From IMG/VR virus record IMGVR_UViG_3300037485_001606, positions 1 to 62,241 of that record: 62,241 nt of DNA; one strand, 5' to 3'. Under the pieces are notes generated by a model. The model ran no database searches, had not been told where the DNA came from, and saw nothing but the letters and a program-made list of their open reading frames with translations. The position numbers and the translations under genes are program-made. Shown in pieces: positions 35,492 to 44,913 of this stretch (positions are counted from its first letter, which is position 1; each line of letters starts with the position of its first letter). Source of the DNA: a virus.

Positions 35492-37954
35492 ATGAAAGAA
35501 GAAATCCTCAAGCGGGCCATGTTCGCAATGCCCTTGTCCAAAGAAGCCCGCAGTTCCGGGATCATGGCCGGATTTGACATGGAAGATGAGGGGGAAGACC
35601 CCGAGATGCAAGATGAGGATGCAAATGCTGACTTGGAGGAACTACCTCCAATGTCTCGCACTCCTCAGAATCCTGAAATCCTGATGAATACTCTGCGGGG
35701 CGACATGCGCTCAGTGGATGCACGGTATCAAGAACTGGCCCAGATGGTAGGTGAGCAAGCGGCTCAGGATACACCGCCAGAAGTTTTGGCTATGCTTCAA
35801 CCCCAGTTGGCTGCTCAGCAGGGAGGCATTGGTGCTCTTCCTCAAGGACAAGGCATGGCTCCCCCCGGAGCTATGCCCCCCGGTCCAATGGGTGCTCCTC
35901 AACCTGCTCCGGCCATGCCTCAGGGTGGTATTTCCATGCCTCAGGGCATGGAGAGTGCTCCCCCTTTTTCCCCGGGGGCTGAAGCCCCCCAAGGTTTCTC
36001 GCACGGCGGCGCAGTAGAGCCGCCCACTCACGACGGCATGCCCCCGATGCACGCGGCGCTCGGCGCGTTTATCAACCCCGCCATGCGTGCTGCCCAGTTT
36101 GTTGGAGGCAAAGCAGGTCAATACGGCACCGCGGCCAACGCGGCGCTTGGTCGGATGTTCATGAATCCTCAAGGCATTTCCCAGCCTTTTGTCGAGAACC
36201 TCCGGGGCCCGGGCGGCCGGTTCACGGCTGAACAGGTCAACCGCGGAGGTGATCTACTGACGCCTACCTTTACACAAGGTATCTCGCAGGGCGTTTCGCG
36301 GCTCGCGGAGCAATACCCTCGCACGGCGCAGATGGTAGGCGCAGGGGCCGCTGCAATGGGAGTTTCCAACATTCCCCGCGGCGGTTCTAATCAAGACGCC
36401 ATGAACTCTGCAATGAGCCAGATTCCTTTGGATACTGCAGAAGACCGGGCACAACGGGTGGAGCTTTTAAACCGCCCTCCTATGGTGTCTTACGACATCA
36501 GCAATCCCGATGCAGAGCAGTGGACAATGCAAGAGCGCGGACAGCCCACTCGTCCTATTCCAATGGCGGCTCCCACTGCCGAGGAAAATCTGGTGGAAGA
36601 ACAGCGGATGCTTGGCCGAGGAGTCCCTTCTGCCCCTGTGGCAACTGGAGCTGCTCCCTCAGACAGCTTAGGCGCGTTCATCAGTGACAAACTGAAAGCG
36701 TATGACAAGCGCGAGGCGGATGCCGGGTTGGCCGGAGCGCTTAAAGAAGCGGTCAAGGAAAAGACCAAGATGCAACGCATTCGGGAAGGACAGGCGGAGT
36801 ACGCCCCCTTGTACGAAGAGCTCCTTGGCGGCGATAAAGAGTCGGCCAAGATCAACGCATTGCTGCTGTTGTCTGAAGCCGGTTTGAAACTGGCCAGTAC
36901 CCGCAAGCCAACCTTTGCCATGGCAGTTGGCGAGGCTTTTGCTGGTATTCCAAAGGGCTTTGCTGCCATCGCTGCTCAAGAGCGCGAGCTGGGCATGAAA
37001 GTCAAGGCAGCTTCTCTGCAACAGGCCATTGGCGATGTGGAGTCTCAAGACAAGTACGCTCAGGCCATGAAGCTGCAGATGCTCAAGGGAGACTACGACA
37101 TTCTCAAGGAACAGCAAAAACAAGGCGGCACTGTCACCGAGGACGGCGGCGCGGGCTTACGCGTTGTCAAGACCAAGGGCGGCTCGTTTGTGGGCACTGG
37201 TATTGATGCGGAAGACCCAACAGTCAAGTCAGCTATCGGCAGCCGCTTTACGCTGCGCGATACGGACAACCCGTTTGTCGAGAACCGCGGTCAGGCTCCG
37301 ACTACCATTGAGACCGACAAGGCTGAGCGCATCAAGCTGACCAATACTCTCCGGTCATTGGACAACAGCTTGGCAACCATGGACAACCTCAAGGGCGTCT
37401 ACACCAGTGCCTACGGCCCCGGTGCGTGGTTCTCGGACAAAGTCAATAACTTGCTGGTGCCTATTGATCCCACTGGCATGGTCAAGCCAAACTTTGACAC
37501 AGCCGATGCAGCGACACGGATTAGCACGGGCATGAACTCGATGTTGAAGAGCATCGCCTCTGCCAATGATGGTGGCCGCGTGGCGGTGCAGGAACAGGAA
37601 TGGGCCCGAGAGACTGCTAAAGGCATTTCCGATCCCACCAAGTTCTTTGCTGACAAGGAACTTGCAGCACAGCAGTTTGGCAGCATGGAAGCTATGCTTC
37701 GTAATGCTCGCCAGCAGGCGCTTACTCAGTTGGGCTACGAGAAGAACGACTATGTCATGCGTACTCCCAACACCGGTACAAAGAATGACCCGTTCTCAAT
37801 CCCTACCGATCCGGCACAACAGCAGTCGATGTTCACCTTCTTGGGAAGCACCGTGGGCAAGCTCCAAGACCCGCGGGCCGTGGTGTATTTGAGGCTGCCA
37901 AATGGTAAAGTGGATGCATTCAATCCCACCCAACTCCGAGGCCTGATTAAATAA
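35492..37954 (+). CDS. Large internal virion/ejection protein 3
   Basis: 820 residues. An acidic start is followed by a Pro/Gly/Met/Gln-rich linker (about 110-170, APPGAMPPGPMGAPQPAP). A GG motif (FSHGGAVEPP) and a mostly helical C-terminal half (KLKAYDKREADAGLAGALKE; YAPLYEELLGGDKESAKI) come next. The stop overlaps the next ATG (TAATG). Composition and order suggest an internal core or ejection protein. No catalytic motif recognised. Confidence 0.72.
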   Translation: MKEEILKRAMFAMPLSKEARSSGIMAGFDMEDEGEDPEMQDEDANADLEELPPMSRTPQNPEILMNTLRGDMRSVDARYQELAQMVGEQAAQDTPPEVLAMLQPQLAAQQGGIGALPQGQGMAPPGAMPPGPMGAPQPAPAMPQGGISMPQGMESAPPFSPGAEAPQGFSHGGAVEPPTHDGMPPMHAALGAFINPAMRAAQFVGGKAGQYGTAANAALGRMFMNPQGISQPFVENLRGPGGRFTAEQVNRGGDLLTPTFTQGISQGVSRLAEQYPRTAQMVGAGAAAMGVSNIPRGGSNQDAMNSAMSQIPLDTAEDRAQRVELLNRPPMVSYDISNPDAEQWTMQERGQPTRPIPMAAPTAEENLVEEQRMLGRGVPSAPVATGAAPSDSLGAFISDKLKAYDKREADAGLAGALKEAVKEKTKMQRIREGQAEYAPLYEELLGGDKESAKINALLLLSEAGLKLASTRKPTFAMAVGEAFAGIPKGFAAIAAQERELGMKVKAASLQQAIGDVESQDKYAQAMKLQMLKGDYDILKEQQKQGGTVTEDGGAGLRVVKTKGGSFVGTGIDAEDPTVKSAIGSRFTLRDTDNPFVENRGQAPTTIETDKAERIKLTNTLRSLDNSLATMDNLKGVYTSAYGPGAWFSDKVNNLLVPIDPTGMVKPNFDTADAATRISTGMNSMLKSIASANDGGRVAVQEQEWARETAKGISDPTKFFADKELAAQQFGSMEAMLRNARQQALTQLGYEKNDYVMRTPNTGTKNDPFSIPTDPAQQQSMFTFLGSTVGKLQDPRAVVYLRLPNGKVDAFNPTQLRGLIK

Positions 37955-40900
37955 TGACTACGCTGACCAATGCCCGTGGAGAAGTTGTTGACCTGACAAC
38001 AGGAGAAGTTGTCGGCCGTACTGAAGAGGCCCCAACGGCAGTCGATCCTCGTAAGGCCGGGGTAGAAATGCCCGCGCCCGAAGGCAAGACTGCCCAAGGC
38101 CTGATCAACAACTTTTCATGGGGCTTCAACAGCGCCCTGTTCGCGCTCCCCGACTTTGTAACCAGAAAGATTGGTCAGGGTTTGGGCATGCAGGAGGACC
38201 AAGTTGCCACATTGTCAAAGTTCTTTAATAAAGGCGAACGCGCCCCTGTTAATTCAACTGAGCGGTATACCCGCGCCGTAGGCGAAGGCATTGGTGGCAC
38301 GTTGCCCTTTACCGGGATTCTGGCCTACGCTGCGAAAGCTGCCCCACTGGTCAAGGCTGCTGAGCCGAGCGCCGGGCTCCTCAAATCAATCGCCAATTCC
38401 GCTGTTCAGTACGCCCAGAAAAGCCCTATGGCGGCCGCTGCCACTGACATTGCCTTTGGTGCAGGTTACGAAGGCCTGCGTCAGGCGGTGGAAGAGAATG
38501 TGGGCGAGGACAACCCGTACAAGAGCATGTACAAGGAACTGCTTCCTGCCGCTGCATTTATGGGCCTTCCTTTGGCTGCCTCCAGTCTGCCCAGCGTCAA
38601 GGCCGCGGGCTGGACAATTGACAAGATCAAGGGCGCTGCAGGCGGCTTGGGAACGGTGGAGAAAGAAGCCATCGCCGGGCTGCCTAGGGGCTATCAACTC
38701 CCACTGATCAACATCATTCCAAAAGTCCTCGTCAAGCGGGCCGAAGGCAAGCTGGCTCAAGTGTTTGGCCCTATCAATGAGAGCCCCGAAGCACAGCAAG
38801 CGCTTAAGCAGTTGGAAGCCGCGTTGGCCGATCCGCGCATCTCGCAGGCTGGGTTTATGTTTGACGTGTCCGAGCGCACGATGTACGCCCCCTTGCTCAA
38901 GCGCAAAGCAGAACTGTTGGACCAGCTTGGGCCAAAAGAGTTGGAATCCGTCAAGGCTCGTATCAACGAGAACCAGCAACGACTATCCTCCCTGTTTGAT
39001 TCATTCTCCCCCGATGCAAGAAAACCCATTGAAGAAGCCTTCATGGCTGCCCAACAGGAACGCCAGACTTTCTTTGAGGGGCTGGTGCGCCAGAAGAAAG
39101 ATGTAACTGAAGCAGAAATGACGGCGCTGTCCGAGCGCTTGGGCCCACAGAACCTAGACATGCTCAACAACGAGTTGCGCGGTGTTTTGATGGCCGACAT
39201 GGAAGCTGACTTTGGCATGCGCCAGAAGATTCTGTCCCGGCTTGGAATGAAGCGGGCGGTCAACCCTGACGGTACTTTGGCGGATACCCGGTTCCGGGAA
39301 GGCCCTGATGCTGGGAAGAGCTTGCCTGAATACACTGCGTATGACATTGAGCAGGCTGCCCGTGGGTTGGTGGAGAAGTACACCCCCGCGCGCGCGACAG
39401 GAGTCAAAGGCGGACCAATGCCTGAGCCCATCCGCATACTGCAGTCCATGGTAGCCACCACAGACAAGGCCCGGGCAGAAGCCCTGAAACAAGCCACTGA
39501 ATCCCTGATCCAGCAACGGGTGAATGAGCAGCTTGCGGGCTACCCATTGGATCAAGCGCTGCGCGAGCAGGTGGTCTCCAACGTGCGTGCCTTGGTTACC
39601 CCCTCTGGCACTAAAGGCCAGAAGGCTGCCAGTGAACTGGCTCGTCAGATGAACCTGCAGAAAGCTTCAGGCATAGCGACCAAAGGCGGAGCCAAGGGCG
39701 AAGTGGCTGTGGCCACCGGAATCCCCGGCCGTCCTATCTATCTGAATCCCGAGCAGATCAAAACAGATGCCGCGATGATTGCCCGGGAAGGCACCAACAT
39801 CGACATCAACATCCCTGAGGCGCTGGACTTGCTGGCCGCTGCGCAGCGCTCGCGCCACGACGCCATCAACTCGTTCAATAGCTCACTGATGTCGGGCCGC
39901 GGAACGCGGATCGCGGACGCCCAACTGAAATTGGATCGGGGCAACGCAGGCTACAAGGATGTGGAGAACCTAGTTCTCAGCTCAGTGCCCAAAGTCAGCC
40001 GTGAGCATGAGGCCATGAAAATGGCTTTGGATGACTACAACGCGGGATTTGAGCAGCGCCTGCCCCTGCTGATGACCACGCAGAAGTCCGGGGGCCGAGA
40101 ATTCTTGTTGCCCAACGAAGACTTGATGCGTACGGCGTTCAAGACAGCGGACAATCTGCGCCAACTCAACGTCACCTTGGGCAATAACCCCGCCAAAGAG
40201 GAGCTGTTGACCAAAGGCGCTATTGATTGGGTACGCAGCAAGGGGGCGGTCACCCCAGAAGGACTGGTTGACCCCCGGAAGATTCGCAACATCTTGGACA
40301 ACAACAAGAACATTGTGGATAACCTTCCTGCCCCTGTGCAACAGCGCCTGCGCGACGAGGTGGCCAACGCCGATGACTTTGCCAAGCGGATGGGGGACAT
40401 TGACCGCCGCCGGGTGGATGCCACCAACAATGAACTTGATGGGCTACTGGCCAAGGCCAGCCGCCCTGATGCTGACCCACAACAGATTCTGACTACCGCC
40501 CTGCGTGACCCGGCCACCATGCGGGTACTGGTGGATCAGGTGGGTAAAGACCCAGAGAGCCTCGCAGCATTGCGCCGTAAGGTATGGGAAATTGCCACCG
40601 GCGGTGCTCAAGGGGGCGGTGCGCTGGAATCCTTCCTAAAAGGAAATGAAAAATCACTAGGTGTTCTATTTAAGAATACTTCGCATTTGAACGATCTCAA
40701 GACCTTGGCTGACCTGCAGCGCCGCGTCAACGCATTCTCCGATATCACCGGGCAGATTCCCGCGTTTGATTCTTTGGATGAGTCGATGAAGCGGCTGTTC
40801 GGCTCTGGTGTGCAGTTTTTGACTACCACCATGCGCGAAGCGGCAGTGGGCCGTATCAATCCAAGTACCGGTGCTCTAGCATTGATGCTTCGTTTGACGG

Positions 40901-41346
40901 GCAGTATCGAGAATCAACTGTATCAGCGCATCTTTACCAAGGCACTGGAAGACCCCATATTTGCCAAGTCGATCACGAACATTGGCACGCCTGCCGACGC
41001 CAAGAAAGTGGCGGCCATGCTGCAAGACATCGGCATCTCGCCGACAGCCTATGCGTCTCGCCCTGCGCGTGTCGCGGGCCTAGAGGCGTCCAAGCTGGCC
41101 CGCGGTGAGCAAGAGCTGCCCACGGAAGCCGCAGGACGTCCCGTGGCCCCCGGAACTGCTGCACAGATGCTGCGCAAGCTGCCACCAGCGCCGCAGACTC
41201 GCGGAATGCCAAATCTGCGCATGGGACCTCCACCAACTGGGCCTGCTGCGCCAACATCAAACCTGATGTACCCGTCGCTGTTCCCGAATGATCCGATCAG
41301 CCAGATGCTGCTTCAACGTCAACAACAAATTGGAGCTCCGAAATGA
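37954..41346 (+). CDS. Large internal virion/ejection protein 4
   Basis: 1130 residues, the largest product. N-terminal region with SWGFNSALFALPDFVTRKIG and hydrophobic Ala/Gly stretches (about 100-215) that could insert in membranes. A very long helical middle follows (about 280-1000, for example RINENQQRLSSLFDSFS). The C-terminus is Pro-rich and ends LMYPSLFPNDPISQMLLQ. It comes last in the ejection block, like T7 gp16 or P22 ejection proteins by position, though I see no transglycosylase domain here; that function may be supplied by the gene at 1143. Confidence 0.75.
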   Translation: MTTLTNARGEVVDLTTGEVVGRTEEAPTAVDPRKAGVEMPAPEGKTAQGLINNFSWGFNSALFALPDFVTRKIGQGLGMQEDQVATLSKFFNKGERAPVNSTERYTRAVGEGIGGTLPFTGILAYAAKAAPLVKAAEPSAGLLKSIANSAVQYAQKSPMAAAATDIAFGAGYEGLRQAVEENVGEDNPYKSMYKELLPAAAFMGLPLAASSLPSVKAAGWTIDKIKGAAGGLGTVEKEAIAGLPRGYQLPLINIIPKVLVKRAEGKLAQVFGPINESPEAQQALKQLEAALADPRISQAGFMFDVSERTMYAPLLKRKAELLDQLGPKELESVKARINENQQRLSSLFDSFSPDARKPIEEAFMAAQQERQTFFEGLVRQKKDVTEAEMTALSERLGPQNLDMLNNELRGVLMADMEADFGMRQKILSRLGMKRAVNPDGTLADTRFREGPDAGKSLPEYTAYDIEQAARGLVEKYTPARATGVKGGPMPEPIRILQSMVATTDKARAEALKQATESLIQQRVNEQLAGYPLDQALREQVVSNVRALVTPSGTKGQKAASELARQMNLQKASGIATKGGAKGEVAVATGIPGRPIYLNPEQIKTDAAMIAREGTNIDINIPEALDLLAAAQRSRHDAINSFNSSLMSGRGTRIADAQLKLDRGNAGYKDVENLVLSSVPKVSREHEAMKMALDDYNAGFEQRLPLLMTTQKSGGREFLLPNEDLMRTAFKTADNLRQLNVTLGNNPAKEELLTKGAIDWVRSKGAVTPEGLVDPRKIRNILDNNKNIVDNLPAPVQQRLRDEVANADDFAKRMGDIDRRRVDATNNELDGLLAKASRPDADPQQILTTALRDPATMRVLVDQVGKDPESLAALRRKVWEIATGGAQGGGALESFLKGNEKSLGVLFKNTSHLNDLKTLADLQRRVNAFSDITGQIPAFDSLDESMKRLFGSGVQFLTTTMREAAVGRINPSTGALALMLRLTGSIENQLYQRIFTKALEDPIFAKSITNIGTPADAKKVAAMLQDIGISPTAYASRPARVAGLEASKLARGEQELPTEAAGRPVAPGTAAQMLRKLPPAPQTRGMPNLRMGPPPTGPAAPTSNLMYPSLFPNDPISQMLLQRQQQIGAPK

Positions 41347-41723
41347 TGGAAGAACTCATCGCCACCCTATTTCTCAGCCGGGAGTTTGCCCATCGCCGCC
41401 ATCTGGCGGTGACCGGGCCGGGCAGTTACGCGGCTCATCAAGCGCTGGGCTCGTTCTATGACGACATCATTGACAACGCAGATGCCATTGCCGAAGCCTA
41501 TCAGGGCCGCCACGGCCTCATGGATGAGATTCCATACCTGCCATGCCCCACGGCAAAGAAAACCATTGCAGCCACGGCTACGTGGCTTGAGAGCCAGATG
41601 AACAAGGTAGGTGAGCTGCGGTATGGCGCCTGCCCCAAGACAGAGACTGCAGTTCAGAATCTGATTGATGAGGCAGTGGCCACGTACCTGTCTACCCTCT
41701 ACAAACTTCGCAACTTGGAATAA
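41343..41723 (+). CDS. Small helical protein (DUF5856-like)
   Basis: 126 residues. The pattern LFLSREFAHRRHLAVTGPGS, then HQALGSFYDDIIDNAD and EAYQGRHGLMDEIPYL, matches a widespread phage family that I recall as DUF5856. It is all-helical with spaced His/Glu/Asp residues that look ferritin- or Dps-like, so metal binding or DNA protection is possible but inferred. The start overlaps the previous stop (ATGA). It is the last rightward gene of the structural arm. Confidence 0.75.
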   Translation: MMEELIATLFLSREFAHRRHLAVTGPGSYAAHQALGSFYDDIIDNADAIAEAYQGRHGLMDEIPYLPCPTAKKTIAATATWLESQMNKVGELRYGACPKTETAVQNLIDEAVATYLSTLYKLRNLE

Positions 41724-41745
41724 TTTATGACAATGCAGTTGCCGT

Positions 41746-42483
41746 CTACGCCGAAGGCAGGGATTCTCCACCCCCGGCGGCACTTGGGCTCGGGGTTAGA
41801 CCCGGGTCCTTTTTTGCATGTGCCTCGACCCTTCGCCACCACTGGTCCTTGTAGCCATCAAACTCCCTACCGACAGAGACAAATTCCTGCACTTCTCCGT
41901 CCTGCGCAACCATCAAGATAACGCCTTGGTTGATGGTGGTCCCATGCTGGTGGTTGTGGGCCACCGCATAGGCCGCAAGTTGGACAAAGTAGTCCTCGAT
42001 CCACGCGCGGCGCTTCATCTTGTTGGTCTGCTTAAAGTCAACAATTGAGGGCACGCCCTTGTACACGCCAATGAAGTCCGAGGTTCCCGCATAGCGGCCC
42101 GCGTACAGCAGGGGAATCTCCGTGCCCCACGCTTCGTTGACCGCGGGCATGAACTTCTCGATCAGTGTGTAGCCCATGCGGTAGCCTTTGACCTGCAGCC
42201 ACGTGCGCGGCGTCTCCAACGGCCTGTTAAGCAGGAGTCTTTCCACCACTGAGTGCATGTGCGTGCCTACCAGCGCCGCCTCATTCTTGATCCGATCCGC
42301 TTCCTCTGCGCCTATCCGGTTGGCCCAGTCATCCAAGTGCTTGGTGTCCTTGGTGCTGGACAGAATGGTGGTGACGCTGGGCACTGGGTCAGTGCCGTCC
42401 AATGTATAAACGCGGCCCGTGGGTAGGTCCAAACGCTTGAGCTTGGAATAGACGAATTTCTTTCTGATGGGGATGAGTTGCAT
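41746..42483 (-). CDS. PD-(D/E)XK family exonuclease (RecB/Cas4-like)
   Basis: 245 residues from the ATG at 42483, which shares its A with the helicase stop (TAATG). An upstream ATG at 42495 is unlikely, because the AAGGA would touch it. The nuclease core shows GTHMHSVVERLL, YAGTSDFIGVYKG (catalytic Asp) and IVDFKQTNKMKRRAW (D-x-K), then QLAAYAVAHN, as in RecB-like exonucleases. It probably degrades or processes DNA during recombination-dependent replication. Coupled to the SNF2 helicase. Confidence 0.85.
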   Translation of the reverse strand: MQLIPIRKKFVYSKLKRLDLPTGRVYTLDGTDPVPSVTTILSSTKDTKHLDDWANRIGAEEADRIKNEAALVGTHMHSVVERLLLNRPLETPRTWLQVKGYRMGYTLIEKFMPAVNEAWGTEIPLLYAGRYAGTSDFIGVYKGVPSIVDFKQTNKMKRRAWIEDYFVQLAAYAVAHNHQHGTTINQGVILMVAQDGEVQEFVSVGREFDGYKDQWWRRVEAHAKKDPGLTPSPSAAGGGESLPSA

Positions 42484-43934
42484 TATTTGATCCATTCCTT
42501 AAGCGCTTCTCCAAGCACTGCATTAGCGATATTGATTTTGTTGCGCAGGGCCTTGACGATGTGCTCGTCCACGGTCCCCGGGCTGATGAAGTCGATGTAG
42601 GTCACTTTGTCGGTCTGGCCGATACGGTGAGCGCGGTCCTCGGACTGCAAGCGCTTCTCCAAGTCAAAAGAGTTGCTGTAGTAGATGACGGTCTTCGCCT
42701 CGGTAAGCGTGATGCCGTAGCCCCCAGTGCTGGGATTGCCAACAAAGAAGCGCAGTCCACTGTCTGGGTCTTGGAACCTTGTCACGATGTCCTGCCGCTC
42801 TTCTGCTTCTGTGTCGCCAAAGTAAGTGGCCACCGCCGTCATGCCATATTCCTTTTGGATGGCCAGCTTGATGTTGTCAATGTCTCGCCGGTAGTTGGCC
42901 CAGATGATGACCTTGCCTTGGCATTCTTCAAGCGTAGCCATCAGCTCGTTGACGCGGTTGTTGGGGATATCGATCTGAGTGCCATCATCAAACTTGGCAT
43001 GGCCACAGACAATCTGGTGTAGCCGCATGATCTGGGTCAGAGCGTTGTTGGTGGACATGAGGTTGCCGTCCACCAGCGCCAGCGCCGTCTGCTTCATCTG
43101 GTCGTAGTACTTCTTCTGCTCTGAGGTGAGTTCAATCTCACGGCGCAAGAACACCTTGTCAGGGAGGTCCAAGCATTCGTCCTTGGTCACCCGGAAGGCA
43201 AAGTCCTCCAGTTTTTTCTGCAATTCATCCAAGTGCCGGTAGCCCACAATCTGTTTGAAGGTGTGGGTGGACAGGCGGCGTTCAACGAGGACCGCGTACC
43301 GCGCTTGAAAAGCAAAGTAGCTGTTGTAGTTCAGGTAGCCCGGGCCGAGGAACTCGCACTGGCTGTAGACATCCAAGGGTGACTTGGTGACCGGGGACCC
43401 CGTGGCAATGCGCCTGTACCGCGCCTCTTTGCCTACCTTCACAATAGCCTTGGTCCGCTTGGCCTTGGAGTTCTTGATGGTGGTTGATTCATCAATCGCC
43501 ATGAAAGCATTGGTGACGCGCAGGAAGGTGCGAGCAAACGCGGTGCCCTTCTCCGTGCTGAAGGCCTCCACATTCATGATCAGGATGCGCAGCCCATGCA
43601 CATCATTGAGCATCTTCTCCATCTCCATCTTCTCTGCCTTGCGAGGAGTCGGGGACCACGCTGCCATGCTATAAGGAACGTGCTCCGGCATGTGCTTGGG
43701 AATCTCGGATGTATACCAATTGCGGTATACGCCCTTGGGTGCTACGATAAGCAGCGCATTTATCTTGCCTTTGTCATAGAGCATCGAAGCATTGTTGATA
43801 AGCATAAAGCTCTTGCCTGTGCCCATCTCAGCAAACAACGCGACACCTTCGTCCTCCCAGAAACGCTGTAGATATGCAGCTTGGTGGACGAACGGTTTGT
43901 TCTTAAAGGGGTACTGATTTAAAAAATAATCCAT
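42483..43934 (-). CDS. SNF2-type (SF2) DNA helicase/translocase
   Basis: 483 residues. Motifs in order: Walker A FAEMGTGKSF, Ia IVAPKGVYRNW, DEST box FMAIDESTTIKN, III IATGSPVTKSP, IV VIIWANYRRDIDN, V GGYGITLTEAKTVIYY and VI RLQSEDRAHRIGQ. These define an SNF2-like translocase of the small phage type. Start set at 43934 (MDYFLNQYPF) after a purine-rich AAGAAAGAAAGAAAGC site. A longer reading to 44126 would overlap the divergent promoter and gene. Likely used in replication, repair or recombination with the adjoining nuclease. Confidence 0.92.
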   Translation of the reverse strand: MDYFLNQYPFKNKPFVHQAAYLQRFWEDEGVALFAEMGTGKSFMLINNASMLYDKGKINALLIVAPKGVYRNWYTSEIPKHMPEHVPYSMAAWSPTPRKAEKMEMEKMLNDVHGLRILIMNVEAFSTEKGTAFARTFLRVTNAFMAIDESTTIKNSKAKRTKAIVKVGKEARYRRIATGSPVTKSPLDVYSQCEFLGPGYLNYNSYFAFQARYAVLVERRLSTHTFKQIVGYRHLDELQKKLEDFAFRVTKDECLDLPDKVFLRREIELTSEQKKYYDQMKQTALALVDGNLMSTNNALTQIMRLHQIVCGHAKFDDGTQIDIPNNRVNELMATLEECQGKVIIWANYRRDIDNIKLAIQKEYGMTAVATYFGDTEAEERQDIVTRFQDPDSGLRFFVGNPSTGGYGITLTEAKTVIYYSNSFDLEKRLQSEDRAHRIGQTDKVTYIDFISPGTVDEHIVKALRNKINIANAVLGEALKEWIK

Positions 43935-43960
43935 TGCTTTCTTTCTTTCTTGTAAAAGGG

Positions 43961-44020
43961 TTGACGCCCTTGGAAAGTAGTGTACACTAAATGCACGTTT
44001 AAAGAAAGGATAGCGTAAAC
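43961..44020 (+). promoter_or_regulatory. Early promoter and leader for the replication block
   Basis: TTGACG (43961-43966), 16-base spacer, TACACT (43983-43988). The -10 lies inside a perfect 10-bp palindrome AGTGTACACT (43979-43988), a possible operator in this divergent region. The leader carries AAAGAAAGGATAGCG, the same ribosome-site style as the cassettes at 58-61 kb. Confidence 0.75.
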
Positions 44021-44350
44021 ATGGCAACAGTCTATATTGTTCAAGAGATGCCGAATCACGATCTGGCCCCTGCAATGAAGTACGGTGAGATGAAAGTCTT
44101 GCTTCCTCCGCATACACAGATCGCATTTAGCACTGCCCCCACCATACGAAGCTTGCGCCATAAACTGCGTAACTTCTCTGACGATGATTTCCTGCTTCTG
44201 GCAGGAGACCCCGTAGCAATAGGCTTGGCCTGCTCTATTGCTGTATTTTTTAATAGTGGCCGCTATACAGCGTTGAAGTGGGACCGCCGCGAACGTATGT
44301 ACATCCCTGTCAAAATTGACATCACCCAGAAAGGAGAAAGCGATGAGTAA
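44021..44350 (+). CDS. Hypothetical early protein
   Basis: 109 residues. Mixed alpha/beta with VYIVQEMPNHDLAPAMKYGE, SDDDFLLLAGDPVAIGLACS and a C-terminal VKIDITQKGESDE. Proteins with this DD-L-L-x-G-D-P pattern often start phage replication operons; the function is not known to me. First gene after the TTGACG/TACACT promoter, with a strong AAAGGA ribosome site. The 3' end overlaps the next gene by eight bases. Confidence 0.75.
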   Translation: MATVYIVQEMPNHDLAPAMKYGEMKVLLPPHTQIAFSTAPTIRSLRHKLRNFSDDDFLLLAGDPVAIGLACSIAVFFNSGRYTALKWDRRERMYIPVKIDITQKGESDE

Positions 44351-44900
44351 TTTAAATTCAATGTTCGAAGAGGACGCAGGTGCCCTGACCGTTAAGGATG
44401 AGGACCTGTCTTCAGTTGCAGCGTTGGCCAAGCGGGCCAAGATGCTGGAGAAAGAAATCGAAGAAGTCGAGTCCGTACTCAAAGAGCGCAAAGAACAACT
44501 GCGTAAGCTTGAGGAAGAGTCCATTCCCAATATGCTCAATGAGCTGGGCATGAAAGACTTCACCATGGCCGATGGCAGCAAGATCACAGTCAAACCCTTT
44601 TACTCTGCATCCATCAAGGAAGAGAACCGGGCTCAGGCTTATGAGTGGCTGCGTGACCATGGTTACGACGACATTATCAAGAATACCGTGTCTGTGCGTT
44701 TTGGTAGGGGAGAAGACCAATTGTGCGAGACGCTACTGAATCTGCTGCGTGAGCAAAGCTACCCTGTGGAGCAAGCGCAGAAGATCGAATCCCAGACTCT
44801 CAAGGCTTGGGTTCGTGAGCAAACGGAGCGCGGCAGCGCGTTCCCCTCTGAACTTTTTGGCGTCTATATCGGCCAAAAAGCGACTATTAAATCAGCCTAA
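44343..44900 (+). CDS. Coiled-coil replication-block protein
   Basis: 185 residues from the ATG at 44343, which has AAAGGAG eight bases upstream; an ATG at 44316 is less likely. Residues about 25-70 form a charged coiled coil (KMLEKEIEEVESVLKERKEQ). Then come MKDFTMADGSKITVK, SVRFGRGEDQ and TLKAWVREQTERG followed by FGVYIGQKA. It is common in environmental phage replication modules, but with no known activity. Co-transcribed with the next two genes. Confidence 0.75.
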   Translation: MSNLNSMFEEDAGALTVKDEDLSSVAALAKRAKMLEKEIEEVESVLKERKEQLRKLEEESIPNMLNELGMKDFTMADGSKITVKPFYSASIKEENRAQAYEWLRDHGYDDIIKNTVSVRFGRGEDQLCETLLNLLREQSYPVEQAQKIESQTLKAWVREQTERGSAFPSELFGVYIGQKATIKSA

Positions 44901-44913
44901 AGGAAATTGAATC

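Noticed and set aside
41746-42495. Exonuclease start at 42495
   Set aside because: The AAGGA would lie directly against the ATG, whereas the ATG at 42483 overlaps the helicase stop in the common TAATG form.
42483-44126. 547-residue helicase starting at 44126
   Set aside because: The extra 64 residues overlap the divergent promoter and the gene at 44021, lack homology, and end at a natural start (43934) with a purine-rich site.
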